From: an uncultured Anaerococcus sp. | GTDB lineage: Bacteria; Bacillota; Clostridia; Tissierellales; Peptoniphilaceae | Direction of reading: 5' to 3' | Assembly: GCF_943912385.1 (NCBI RefSeq) | Contig: NZ_CALTTY010000005.1 | Location: forward strand, 34,205 to 98,204 | DNA length: 64,000 nucleotides | Program-made: the position numbers and the translations under genes | Shown: one piece after another, positions 16,857 to 24,967 of the stretch | Position numbering within the stretch: the stretch's first letter is position 1 | How the letters are laid out: each line of letters opens with the position of its first letter | Notes under the pieces: generated by a model | Seen by the model: only the letters and a program-made list of their open reading frames with translations | Databases searched by the model: none | What the model was told of the DNA's origin: nothing

Positions 16857-18122
16857 TTATTCATTTGTTAGGTTAAACTTCTTTAAAAGAGTCATGAAGA
16901 GCGATAAGATTACCGCAACAACTGATGCAAGGACCATACCTGACAGTTCAATTGACCCAAACTTGATAGAAAGACCAGAAAGGCCTGCTATAAAGATAAC
17001 TGATGTTAGGACAAGGTTGATTGACTTTGAATAATCTACCCTTTCATCAACAAGTAACCTAATGCCGCTAGTTCCAATCATACCATAAAGAAGGAAGGTC
17101 ACCCCACCTATGACATTGCCTGGTATGGTTGAGATGAAGGCAGCTAGGGGGCCGAAAAATGCCATGATAATTGACACAACCGCAGCTCCCCCTATTACCT
17201 GGACTGAATAAACTCCTGTTATGGCCATAACTCCGATATTTTCTCCATAGGTTGTGGTTGGTACTCCCCCTAGAAACCCTGATATGGCTGTAGAAATATT
17301 ATCTGCAAAGATTGACCTATGTAGGCCCGGGTCTTCTAAAAGGTTTTTGCCAACGATATTTGACGTTACAACCTGGTGGGAAATATGCTCGCTTGTTATT
17401 ACTAGTATTACGGGAAGCATGGCCAAGATAGCATCAGCACTGAATTTTGCCATGTGGAAGTCTGGCATGGTAAATAATTTCGCCTCTATTACTGGGGTAA
17501 AATCTACCATATCAAAAAATATGGCCGCTATATAACCTACAACTATGGCAATTAATATTGGGATTGTAGAAAAAAATCCTTTAAAGGCTACAGAGCCTAT
17601 AATAGCAGTAAGGAGGGTTATAGCAAATACTATAAAGTCTTTAGCCTCTGCTGTATCAGTCATAAGGTTTGCACCGATAGCCCCACCTGTTACGGTGTTA
17701 CCGGCAAGTTCAAAACCAATAAGGGCTACTACTGCACCCATGGCCGCCGGCGGTAGGACTACGTCTATCCACTTGATTCCAAACTTGTATATAATATAAC
17801 TCATAATACAACCTAAAATTCCGACTACAACAAAGGCACCTTGAGCGTATTCAAATCCTTGCTTGGCGATAATAGCTGTTCCTGGAGCTAAAAATGCAAA
17901 AGAAGAACCCAAATAAGCAGGTGCCTTTCCCTTGGTTATTAATATAAATAATAGAGTACCAATCCCATTCATTAAAAGTACAATTCCCGGATTAATTTGA
18001 AATAAAATTGGGACCAAAACTGATGCTCCAAACATTGCAAAAGTGTGCTGCAAGGAAAGGGGCAAGAGAAGTTTCGCCGGTACCTTATCATCAATATGGT
18101 AAACTTTCTTTTCTTTGTTCAT
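16857..18122 (-). CDS. uraA: Uracil/xanthine permease (NCS2 family)
   Basis: Proton-driven nucleobase importer in the cell membrane, 421 residues, with about 12-14 hydrophobic segments. Conserved blocks are QHTFAMFGASVLVPIL at the N-terminus, GFELAGNTV, the signature-region glutamate in VITSEHISHQV, and the GGVPTTTYGENIGV motif near residue 285. The TTYGENIG form is typical of uracil rather than xanthine or guanine carriers. It stands alone behind its own promoter; no PyrR-type leader is evident in the roughly 30-base leader. Confidence 0.93.
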   Translation of the reverse strand: MNKEKKVYHIDDKVPAKLLLPLSLQHTFAMFGASVLVPILFQINPGIVLLMNGIGTLLFILITKGKAPAYLGSSFAFLAPGTAIIAKQGFEYAQGAFVVVGILGCIMSYIIYKFGIKWIDVVLPPAAMGAVVALIGFELAGNTVTGGAIGANLMTDTAEAKDFIVFAITLLTAIIGSVAFKGFFSTIPILIAIVVGYIAAIFFDMVDFTPVIEAKLFTMPDFHMAKFSADAILAMLPVILVITSEHISHQVVTSNIVGKNLLEDPGLHRSIFADNISTAISGFLGGVPTTTYGENIGVMAITGVYSVQVIGGAAVVSIIMAFFGPLAAFISTIPGNVIGGVTFLLYGMIGTSGIRLLVDERVDYSKSINLVLTSVIFIAGLSGLSIKFGSIELSGMVLASVVAVILSLFMTLLKKFNLTNE

Positions 18123-18157
18123 AAAAATTCCTTTCTAAATGTTGTCAAACCTACTCT

Positions 18158-18185
18158 ATGATACCATTTTAGTATTCTTTGTCAA
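18158..18185 (-). promoter_or_regulatory. Promoter of uraA
   Basis: TTGACA (18180-18185) and TATCAT (18158-18163), spacer 16 bp, minus strand. Confidence 0.7.
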
Positions 18186-18264
18186 AAAGGAATTTTAAGT
18201 AATTTTTCTAAAATACAGGATATAGTAATTACATATAAAACCAGGCCGTTAAATGTCACCACAT

Positions 18265-18292
18265 AAAAAATCCGGCCCTAAGACCGGATTTT
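18265..18292 (-). terminator. Terminator after the small membrane protein
   Basis: AAATCCGGTC/GGCCGGATTT hairpin on the minus strand with a following T-run, directly after the stop codon at 18295. Confidence 0.85.
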
Positions 18293-18294
18293 AC

Positions 18295-18591
18295 TTACTC
18301 TAAATCTTCGCCATTAAAGGCATCAATCATATCATCTTTTGCCCTATTGGCTTTTTCTTTTGCATCTGTTACTGTTGCTTTTACTTCATCTTGGTTTTTC
18401 TTTAGAATATAGGCACCTGCCCCTGCTACAAGGGCTGCCTTGGCTATTCTTGAAACTATATTTGGTTTTTTCTTATATTTACTTTTAAACATATCTTTCC
18501 TTCTTCCTTTTTTCTTAAATTTCTTCTTAGTTAGATTTGAGGCTAGGTCTTTAGTTCCCTTAACCGCAAGTATTTTCTTAAAAACTCCCAT
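18295..18591 (-). CDS. Small basic membrane-associated protein, function unknown
   Basis: A 98-residue protein starting MGVFKKIL at 18591, behind GAAGGAGG; an upstream in-frame ATG at 18633 lacks such a site. It has a lysine-rich N-terminal half, one short hydrophobic segment, IAKAALVAGAGAYIL, and a charged C-terminal helix with KATVTDAKEKANRAKDD. The layout resembles YtxH-like envelope stress proteins, but no recognised motif confirms this. It follows arcA by about 45 bp and may be co-transcribed with it. Confidence 0.6.
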   Translation of the reverse strand: MGVFKKILAVKGTKDLASNLTKKKFKKKGRRKDMFKSKYKKKPNIVSRIAKAALVAGAGAYILKKNQDEVKATVTDAKEKANRAKDDMIDAFNGEDLE

Positions 18592-18635
18592 AAGACCTCC
18601 TTCAAAAATATTACCTAGTAAATATATACCCAATC

Positions 18636-19847
18636 TTAGTCTTCTCTAACAAGTGGCATGGACATACACCTAGGTCCTCCCCTACCGACTGTTAAGTTTG
18701 ACGAATCAAGTTTTAAAACTTCAAATCCTTCTTTTTCTAAAACTTCATTGGTCACATTATTCCTATCGTAAACAACAACCTTACCTGGTGCTATAGCTAG
18801 AGTATTTGACCCATCAGTCCACTGTTCACGAAGAGCAGCTATAGGATCTCCTCCTCCACAAGGTATGAGCCTAACATGGTCAAGGTCTAAGGCATCTTTT
18901 AATAAGTCTTCGAGGTTTTTATCTAATTGCTTGCTTACAATTTCCCCATCCCTTGCAGTAAAGCTATAGGCATGGAAGGTCGACATAATACCAGGATGGT
19001 AGGTAAAGGCATCGTAGTCAATTTGGGTAAAGACAGTATCAAGGTGCATATAGGCTCTTTCAGTCGGAATATTGACAGCCAAAACTTCCTTAACTTCATT
19101 CTCCTCATCAAGGATTAGACTTTTAGCAAGTTTTTTAATGGCATCAAGCTCAGTCCTCTGGCTAATACCAACCATAACAAGGTTTTTATTAATACTTAAA
19201 ATATCTCCGCCCTCTATTGTATGGCCAGAATTCCTACCATAAAAATCTTTAGTTCCACCCAATTCTTTGTGGTATTTAAAGATATAATCAGCGTAAATCG
19301 TCTCCCTGGACCTAGTCCTAGTATGCATGCAGTTTATAGAAACACCACCCGCTATAGAAGAAAATGGGTCCCTTGTAAAGTAGAGGTTTGGCATAGGGTA
19401 AATTGCTGTATAAGCTTCGTTGCTAACAATCTTATCAATATTTTTAAAGCCACCTATCTCCTTTAGGGTAATACCAGACATGGTCTTTTCAACAAAGGCC
19501 TTAGTGTCCTTGATTGATTTTAAAAGCGCTTCACTTTCCTTATAAATATTTTCATTATTAATACCAGCTTCTTCTAGATATTGGCCTAAAAATATATCAC
19601 GAAGGCCTTCATTATAATCAAGGGTCTCAGCCATCAGGTCCTCTAGATAGACAACCTCAGCCCCATTGTCTCTTAAAATCTTAGCAAATTCATCATGCTC
19701 AGCCTGGGCCTTGGCAAGGTCTGGAATATCATCAAATAAAAGCTCTTCAAGTAAGAAAGGAGTCAAATTCAAAAGCTCCTCACCAGGTCTGTGAAGCATA
19801 ACCTTCTTCAAGGCTTTGATCTCATTGTTAACGTTTACTTTTCCCAT
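18636..19847 (-). CDS. arcA: Arginine deiminase
   Basis: Converts arginine to citrulline and ammonia, the first step of the ATP-yielding arginine deiminase pathway, in the cytoplasm. Motifs include NLYFTRDPFSSI, the catalytic HTIEGGD block, LIPCGGGDPIAALREQW and the nucleophilic cysteine in GRGGPRCMSMPLVRED at the C-terminus. The 403 residues match the family. The partners arcB and arcC are not in the window. Expression is probably controlled by the structured leader described next. Confidence 0.97.
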   Translation of the reverse strand: MGKVNVNNEIKALKKVMLHRPGEELLNLTPFLLEELLFDDIPDLAKAQAEHDEFAKILRDNGAEVVYLEDLMAETLDYNEGLRDIFLGQYLEEAGINNENIYKESEALLKSIKDTKAFVEKTMSGITLKEIGGFKNIDKIVSNEAYTAIYPMPNLYFTRDPFSSIAGGVSINCMHTRTRSRETIYADYIFKYHKELGGTKDFYGRNSGHTIEGGDILSINKNLVMVGISQRTELDAIKKLAKSLILDEENEVKEVLAVNIPTERAYMHLDTVFTQIDYDAFTYHPGIMSTFHAYSFTARDGEIVSKQLDKNLEDLLKDALDLDHVRLIPCGGGDPIAALREQWTDGSNTLAIAPGKVVVYDRNNVTNEVLEKEGFEVLKLDSSNLTVGRGGPRCMSMPLVRED

Positions 19848-19873
19848 AACAATCTCCTAAATAAATTTTGTTT

Positions 19874-19967
19874 AAAAAAGGACTTGTGCTGACAAATACG
19901 CCAACAAAAGTCCTTATTATCAACCGGCAAATAAACCAGTATCTTTAGATTTCGTTTTCCTATTTTA
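19874..19967 (-). promoter_or_regulatory. Structured leader with terminator upstream of arcA
   Basis: After the promoter, the minus-strand leader has a small hairpin ACTGG/CCGGT, then an intrinsic terminator made of AAGGACTTTTGT and ACAAGTCCTT with a run of six T (19874-19915), then the arcA ribosome site. A terminator lying between promoter and gene implies conditional read-through. I see no T-box core and no riboswitch class that I recognise, so the signal is unknown. Confidence 0.65.
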
Positions 19968-19996
19968 ATTATATCACTATAAATAAGTTTATGCAA
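19968..19996 (-). promoter_or_regulatory. Promoter of arcA
   Basis: TTGCAT (19991-19996) and TATAAT (19968-19973) with a 17-bp spacer on the minus strand. Confidence 0.75.
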
Positions 19997-20128
19997 GAGT
20001 TAAAAAGCTTTTAGTAGAAGATAAACTAGATAAGTAATAGAAAGCTGACTATTACTTGCAAAATAAAAAGCAAGATAAAAACTCCGCCCTTACTATAAAT
20101 ACATTTACAAGATTTGCCCCCACGGCTC

Positions 20129-20217
20129 TCTCTAACCCCGCTTGTGCGGGTAGTATGATTTGATTGGCTCTTCAAAGGCACTTACCATAGGATCATCCCC
20201 GCTTATGCGGGTAGTAT
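20129..20217 (-). CRISPR. Two-repeat CRISPR relic, type I-E-like repeats
   Basis: Two 28-bp units, 20190-20217 and 20129-20156, share the 12 bases TGCGGGTAGTAT and an adjoining CCCCGCTT, and are separated by a 33-bp unique spacer (20157-20189). Read on the minus strand the first unit begins ATACTACCCGC and ends AAGCGGGGATGATCC, the hairpin and ending typical of type I-E repeats. The second unit is degenerate at its 3' end, as a terminal repeat would be. No cas gene is in the window, so this is probably the trailer end of a lost array. Confidence 0.7.
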
Positions 20218-20623
20218 ACTAAATAAATCCCTATTTTATCAGATTTAATATTTTTAGCTAGCCAATTTCATTAACTTTTATTTCATCATCCTACTTTATA
20301 TAAGAAATATAAATTAATTATAATCATTACTCTAATTAATTTACTATTATCGTAACATATTCTTATGACTAGTAATAGGTCTAAAATTTCTATTTAGATT
20401 TATTATATACAAAAACTGATACTACAGTTTCCGAACACTATTAAATGGCAGGGCTATTCCTATTCTTGTTTTATAAATGTCCAGTATATCCATACTGTTC
20501 AAATTACTAAATTCTATTTTTAAAGTATCACTAATTCTATATAGTTATAAGATATTTTCAGATTTTTTTCGCGTTCTAATAACGGATAATTATTATTGTT
20601 TTAAATTAAATTTATATTAATTT
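20218..20623. other. Intergenic, AT-rich, possible coding remnant
   Basis: No complete gene was found. On the minus strand 20422-20544 is open for about 40 codons and reads protein-like (IEFSNLNSMDILDIYKTRIG), ending in TAG, but it has no start or ribosome site. It may be the tail of a decayed gene. The rest is very AT-rich without clear repeats. Confidence 0.35.
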
Positions 20624-22249
20624 TCAATTTCGTAGTTGAGGTATATAATTATTGAATATCTCTAATACTTCTGTTTGTTTCTTATTTCGCAAGATAGAAA
20701 TAACAGTATTTAAGTAATTATTGTTTTGAATACCAAGATAACGACCTATAGATTTAGATAATCCTTTTTCATTAAATATTTCTAACACTTTTTTATAATC
20801 ATTACTTAATAATGCTTCTTTATATAAGTTTAATGTGTATTCATACTTCCTATCAATATTAATATTTTTAATAGCATCGGTAAAGCTTTCTTTTGTATTA
20901 ATCTCAGAAATTTCAACCACAGATAATTCATGTTTTATCTGAGATACTAAATTTTTCTTAACCTGAATACTAATTTGATTACTAAATCTTTCTTCAATAA
21001 TGTATTTTTTAATACTACTAAATACATCGTTAAAATCATTACCTAAATAATCTGATAAAAAACTTATTAATTCTTCTATAATAAATAAATTCTCTACTTC
21101 TGAAACCTTTAGTGTGTAAATATTATCTTTTTCTAATTTATTTATTTCATGTTCTTTCCTGAAATCACGATCAATTATACCATAGACATTATTATTATGA
21201 ATATTTTGAGTTGAATTAAAAGATTTTGTTCTCATAATCACTTGCAAGCAACTTCCACAAGGAATAATAAAATAGTCTGGATATAAAATAGAATATAGTT
21301 GAATGTCAAAACTACTCTCTTCACCTTCTACAAACAAAATATTTTTACGTGACCCTAGAATATCAAATAACAACTTCTCTGGTAAATCATTAGAAAATAT
21401 TTTTTCTAAATCCCAATTTTTCCCATCATAACTCTTTATCCATATCTTTTCTGAATTTTTATGATAAGCTGCAAAATTTGTATCATGTGTTATATAAATA
21501 AATAAGCAATCAGAGCGATATTCTTCCAAGTTTTCCCACAACTTATTCATTATTGTTCCATGAAGATGTATTTCAGGCTCGTCGATTATCAGTGTTTTAT
21601 TTTCAGGAATAGATAAAACTTGAGAAGCTAAGTATAACACCGATCTTTCTCCATCACTCATTTGATGTGCAGAATACTTTTCAGAACATATACTTCTTTC
21701 GCGCGCATAAAACTTAGAATCTTCAAGCAGTAGATTTCTTTGTGGAAATATACTATTCCATACTTTCATTAGTTTATCTATGACGGTCAAAGGAGTTTTC
21801 GGCTTAACAGAATTATTTTTTTCAGCAACTTGACAATTTTTAAAGTATTCTGCTGTTTCATTGTTATACATCGCTATTAAAGCTGCCAAAACGTCATCAA
21901 AATCATCTATCATCTTAGTCGTTTTAGACTCTCCCCAATCCCATCTATATCCCTTATCACGCCTTTTAACCATATCTTCATTATCTGTTCCATAAATAAT
22001 TTTATTTTTGGCATCATCATAATTACTAAGTTGTAAATTAGGCTTAAAATTAAGATTTCTTTGAGCTCCAATCCTATGAACGATATCTGAATCTTGATCT
22101 TCTATCCACGCCCCTAATTTACTTTTTCCACTTCCATTTGCTCCTACAATAATTATTGAATTATTATTTGTTGTGTGCTTTTTAGATTTACTATTAATTG
22201 TAGGTAATTTATAGTTATAACTTTTCGCATTTTCTATCATATCGATCAC
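20624..22249 (-). CDS. AAA/ABC-type ATPase fused to a DUF4435 (TOPRIM-like) nuclease domain, PARIS-like
   Basis: 541 residues. The N-terminal ATPase domain has Walker A GANGSGKS (36-43), an ABC-like signature MSDGERS (197-203), Walker B TLIIDEPEIHLH (219-230) and a switch histidine in YITHDTNFA. A second domain begins near residue 300 with ILFVEGEESSFD, followed by GIIDRDFR (357-364) and VSEVENLF; the Glu and the DxD are the acidic residues expected of a TOPRIM/DUF4435 nuclease. Separate proteins with these two domains form the PARIS anti-phage system (AriA, AriB); this is a single-chain version. The OLD nuclease family is the alternative. It lies 35 bp after the HpaII-like endonuclease and ends the operon. 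Confidence 0.75.
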   Translation of the reverse strand: MIDMIENAKSYNYKLPTINSKSKKHTTNNNSIIIVGANGSGKSKLGAWIEDQDSDIVHRIGAQRNLNFKPNLQLSNYDDAKNKIIYGTDNEDMVKRRDKGYRWDWGESKTTKMIDDFDDVLAALIAMYNNETAEYFKNCQVAEKNNSVKPKTPLTVIDKLMKVWNSIFPQRNLLLEDSKFYARERSICSEKYSAHQMSDGERSVLYLASQVLSIPENKTLIIDEPEIHLHGTIMNKLWENLEEYRSDCLFIYITHDTNFAAYHKNSEKIWIKSYDGKNWDLEKIFSNDLPEKLLFDILGSRKNILFVEGEESSFDIQLYSILYPDYFIIPCGSCLQVIMRTKSFNSTQNIHNNNVYGIIDRDFRKEHEINKLEKDNIYTLKVSEVENLFIIEELISFLSDYLGNDFNDVFSSIKKYIIEERFSNQISIQVKKNLVSQIKHELSVVEISEINTKESFTDAIKNINIDRKYEYTLNLYKEALLSNDYKKVLEIFNEKGLSKSIGRYLGIQNNNYLNTVISILRNKKQTEVLEIFNNYIPQLRN

Positions 22250-22284
22250 CTTTTAAAACTTATATTGAAATTCTTAAAATCGTT

Positions 22285-23379
22285 TTATTTAAATCTGATT
22301 TGAAGATTTAACTTAATAAAATCTTCTCTACCCTTACTGTAAACATAACCAAATTCATGTCTTGTTGTAGAGGCAGTTTCGTATTTTGTATTTTTGAGAA
22401 GATATTCCTCAAAATAATTACGATTATAGATATGATATGCTAGTACATCACCTTGTTTTGTTACAATTACATATCCTCCATTTGCTTCATCAATACCGTC
22501 CCAAATTGTTGCTGGTTTCATACCTAACGCCACTGCTGTTAAAAATTTTTTAAATTTATACCTATAGGCATTAACATTTCCATAATTCATTGGATTTTCT
22601 AGTTCCAGTTTCTTTACCATATCTATACAATTACTAATTCCATCTCTATAAAAATACAAAATAGTTTCTGCAATAATATTATCCATTGAACTATCAATCA
22701 GAACTAAATTATCAGAAAAAGTTTGATTATGCATGCCTATATATTGAAATTGTCCATTATCTTCAATTATTCTTTTAATTCTGCCCCTAACATCAGTGCG
22801 TTTTTTTCCTTTTGTAATTTTGCATATTTCATTGGTTTCTTTTACCAATAACGGGTTATTATGAATAATTTTATAAATGAAATTTGTTGTTTTTCCAGCA
22901 TTCAATAAAGTAGGAGCTGACCCTAATTCTGATTTAATTGAAAATCCTACCGTTGGTGAATATCCTGTATTTACATCAACTATTTTCATGGTAATATCAC
23001 TTTTGTCTCTTGCAGGTGCAGATATTTTATAACAGGATATTCCTTTCATAAAATCTTCAGTATTTTTTATTTGAAATGACGAACCTTTTGCATTATAAAT
23101 TTCTTCAAGAAGATGTTTCGATTCTTTTTCAAACTCACTTTTATCTATTGATTTCACTTTTTTACCGTTAATATAAATATCTATTAACTTTCCTGTTGTA
23201 TATTCTTTTAATTCCCCAGATATTTCCTCTCTAATAATTTTTATGATAGGAAAATAAATATCATGAAGTTTATTTAGTTCACTATCAGCAGCGTATATTT
23301 TACCGTCTGCTAATAGTTTAAATAATACGTATATTTCAGACCATTCTCCTTTATTTCCACTTATCAATTTTACCTCCAT
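22285..23379 (-). CDS. HpaII-family type II restriction endonuclease
   Basis: 364 residues, close to the 358 of R.HpaII. The N-terminal SGNKGEWSEIYVLFKLLADGKIYAAD pattern and the block GYSPTVGFSIKSELGSAPTLLNAG, which carries an E/S-x-K type catalytic region, are what I recognise from HpaII-family enzymes. The family cuts CCGG; the specificity is inferred, not shown. The gene overlaps the methyltransferase gene by 10 bp, the expected arrangement for a type II restriction-modification pair. It is much more AT-rich than the flanking housekeeping genes, which suggests horizontal transfer. Confidence 0.78.
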   Translation of the reverse strand: MEVKLISGNKGEWSEIYVLFKLLADGKIYAADSELNKLHDIYFPIIKIIREEISGELKEYTTGKLIDIYINGKKVKSIDKSEFEKESKHLLEEIYNAKGSSFQIKNTEDFMKGISCYKISAPARDKSDITMKIVDVNTGYSPTVGFSIKSELGSAPTLLNAGKTTNFIYKIIHNNPLLVKETNEICKITKGKKRTDVRGRIKRIIEDNGQFQYIGMHNQTFSDNLVLIDSSMDNIIAETILYFYRDGISNCIDMVKKLELENPMNYGNVNAYRYKFKKFLTAVALGMKPATIWDGIDEANGGYVIVTKQGDVLAYHIYNRNYFEEYLLKNTKYETASTTRHEFGYVYSKGREDFIKLNLQIRFK

Positions 23380-24413
23380 GCAAACTCTAACTGTTCATAA
23401 TATTCATCATCATGAAAAACATCTTCAATTGTAATACCTTCCAATTGCTTTTTTATATTATCAGCAATTGCTTTTATTACAGGAACAGTGACAGAATTTC
23501 CGAATTGTTTGTAAAGATGAGTATCAGCAACAACTAATTTGAAATCATCTGGGAAACCTTGCAGTCTTGCCCACTCTCTTGGTGTCATTTTTCGTATATA
23601 TTCTCTATTTATTTTTCCTTTTATATGAGTTACAGGAGTAAAATCAGTTAATCTTTTATCAATTATTAAATTTCTTTCTCTTCCCATTCCTCCACATACA
23701 ATAGCTCCAGCAATAGAATTTACATCTCTGATTTCATATCCAAAACCATTTCCCTTTGCTTGGTGTCTTTGCTTATGCTTCCTTAAAGATTCCAGATAAA
23801 CATCAGATAAATAATATTTAGGAGAAGTCTCTTTTTCTTCCATAATATTAGCTATAACTTTAGTATCGTCAGTTCTTTCTGGGAATATAAATTTATTAGG
23901 GGATATATCTTCCCTAAATGCAACTATATATATTCTTTCTCTATTTTGTGGAACACCAAAATCTTTGCTATTAATAACCTTGTAAAAAACTCTGTAACCC
24001 AAATCATTTAATGTTTTTTTAATAATTTTAAATGTTTTACCTCTGTCATGATTTACCAGATTTTTTACATTTTCACAAAAAACAACTTTAGGTTTATGAA
24101 ATTCCACTATTCTAGCGACATCAAAAAATAAAGTACCTCTGGTATCTTCAAAACCTTTTTTTTGACCAGCTAAGGAAAATGCTTGGCATGGAAATCCAGC
24201 TAATAAAATATCATGGTTCGGTATATCAATTTCATTGATTTTTGTTATATCCCCAAAAATTTTAGGTTTTTCTCCAAAATTAGCTATATATGTTTCTTGA
24301 GCTTTCTTATCCCACTCAGATACAAAAACTGTTTCAATATCATTACCGAATGCTTGATCAAAACCAAGCCTAATGCCTCCTATTCCAGCAAAAAGGTCTA
24401 TTGATTTATACAT
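23370..24413 (-). CDS. DNA (cytosine-5) methyltransferase of the restriction-modification pair
   Basis: SAM-dependent C5-cytosine methyltransferase, 347 residues. Motif I DLFAGIGGIRLGF is at residues 6-18, the catalytic PCQAFS motif has Cys76, ENV is at 114-116, QNRER at 156-160, and motif X reads YKQFGNSVTVPVI near the C-terminus. It protects host DNA from the adjacent endonuclease; with a HpaII-like partner the target would be CCGG. The start lies 6 bp after the stop of the Cro-like regulator, so the three genes form one transcript. Confidence 0.95.
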   Translation of the reverse strand: MYKSIDLFAGIGGIRLGFDQAFGNDIETVFVSEWDKKAQETYIANFGEKPKIFGDITKINEIDIPNHDILLAGFPCQAFSLAGQKKGFEDTRGTLFFDVARIVEFHKPKVVFCENVKNLVNHDRGKTFKIIKKTLNDLGYRVFYKVINSKDFGVPQNRERIYIVAFREDISPNKFIFPERTDDTKVIANIMEEKETSPKYYLSDVYLESLRKHKQRHQAKGNGFGYEIRDVNSIAGAIVCGGMGRERNLIIDKRLTDFTPVTHIKGKINREYIRKMTPREWARLQGFPDDFKLVVADTHLYKQFGNSVTVPVIKAIADNIKKQLEGITIEDVFHDDEYYEQLEFAWR

Positions 24414-24419
24414 AATTAA

Positions 24420-24635
24420 TCACCTACAATACTCCACTATATCTTCAACTTTGCATTCAAGAACACAGCAAATCTTTGCAATAGTTTCTAAATCAATTCT
24501 CTTAACCTTATTATTGCAATAAGAATTGAGTTGCGTCCTTTGAAGATTTGCTTCTTTTTCTAACTTATTTTTACTTATATTTTTTTCTTCTAAAACTTTG
24601 TCTATTTTAAAAATAATTTTTCAAAAGTTTTGCAT
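24420..24635 (-). pseudogene. Cro/C1-type regulator of the R-M operon with in-frame TGA at codon 5
   Basis: A good ribosome site (GGAGAGG) precedes ATG at 24635, but the frame reads MQNF then TGA (24621-24623), and continues without further stops for 66 codons to TGA at 24420. The body is a helix-turn-helix protein: IDKVLEEKNISKNKLEKEANLQ, then LNSYCNNKVKRIDLETIAKICCVLEC. Its position next to the methyltransferase fits a controller of restriction-modification expression. Either it is a nonsense pseudogene, or translation restarts at a nearby ATT (KIIFKID; homologs of this small family often begin MIIFK-like), or the base is an error. Confidence 0.6.
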
Positions 24636-24682
24636 AAATTCCTCTCCTTCGTTATTATAAAAATCGATATTCATTTAAATAT

Positions 24683-24691
24683 ATTATAGCA
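24683..24691 (-). promoter_or_regulatory. Extended -10 promoter of the R-M operon
   Basis: TGCTATAAT on the minus strand, an extended -10 element with no good -35 hexamer. It lies about 48 bp upstream of the regulator ATG. Confidence 0.55.
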
Positions 24692-24967
24692 TATCTCAAA
24701 ACTTCTTACAGGTCTAAGATTTGATAACAAAGGACATATGTCTAATATTCTTTTAACATTTTTTTATTTTTCTAACTTCTTGTAAAATATATCTATTTAT
24801 GTTTAGGATGCCAAGTCAATCTATATGATGAGATAAACTAAATATTTTATGCTTTTCAGTATTAATCACTAATTCAAATTTTAAAACAAAAAAGGACCAC
24901 GGATGAACACTATCTCGATTTGAAATTCAGTGATATGTTTTGAATTATTCTCTTAATCAATCTTTCA
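24692..24967. other. Intergenic, AT-rich, no gene seen
   Basis: This lies between the R-M operon promoter and the end of the HEPN-like gene. No open frame with a ribosome site and no strong terminator hairpin was found. Confidence 0.4.

Noticed and set aside
24420..24635. TGA as a selenocysteine codon in the regulator
   Set aside because: No SECIS-like hairpin was seen directly after the TGA and helix-turn-helix proteins of this type have no selenocysteine.
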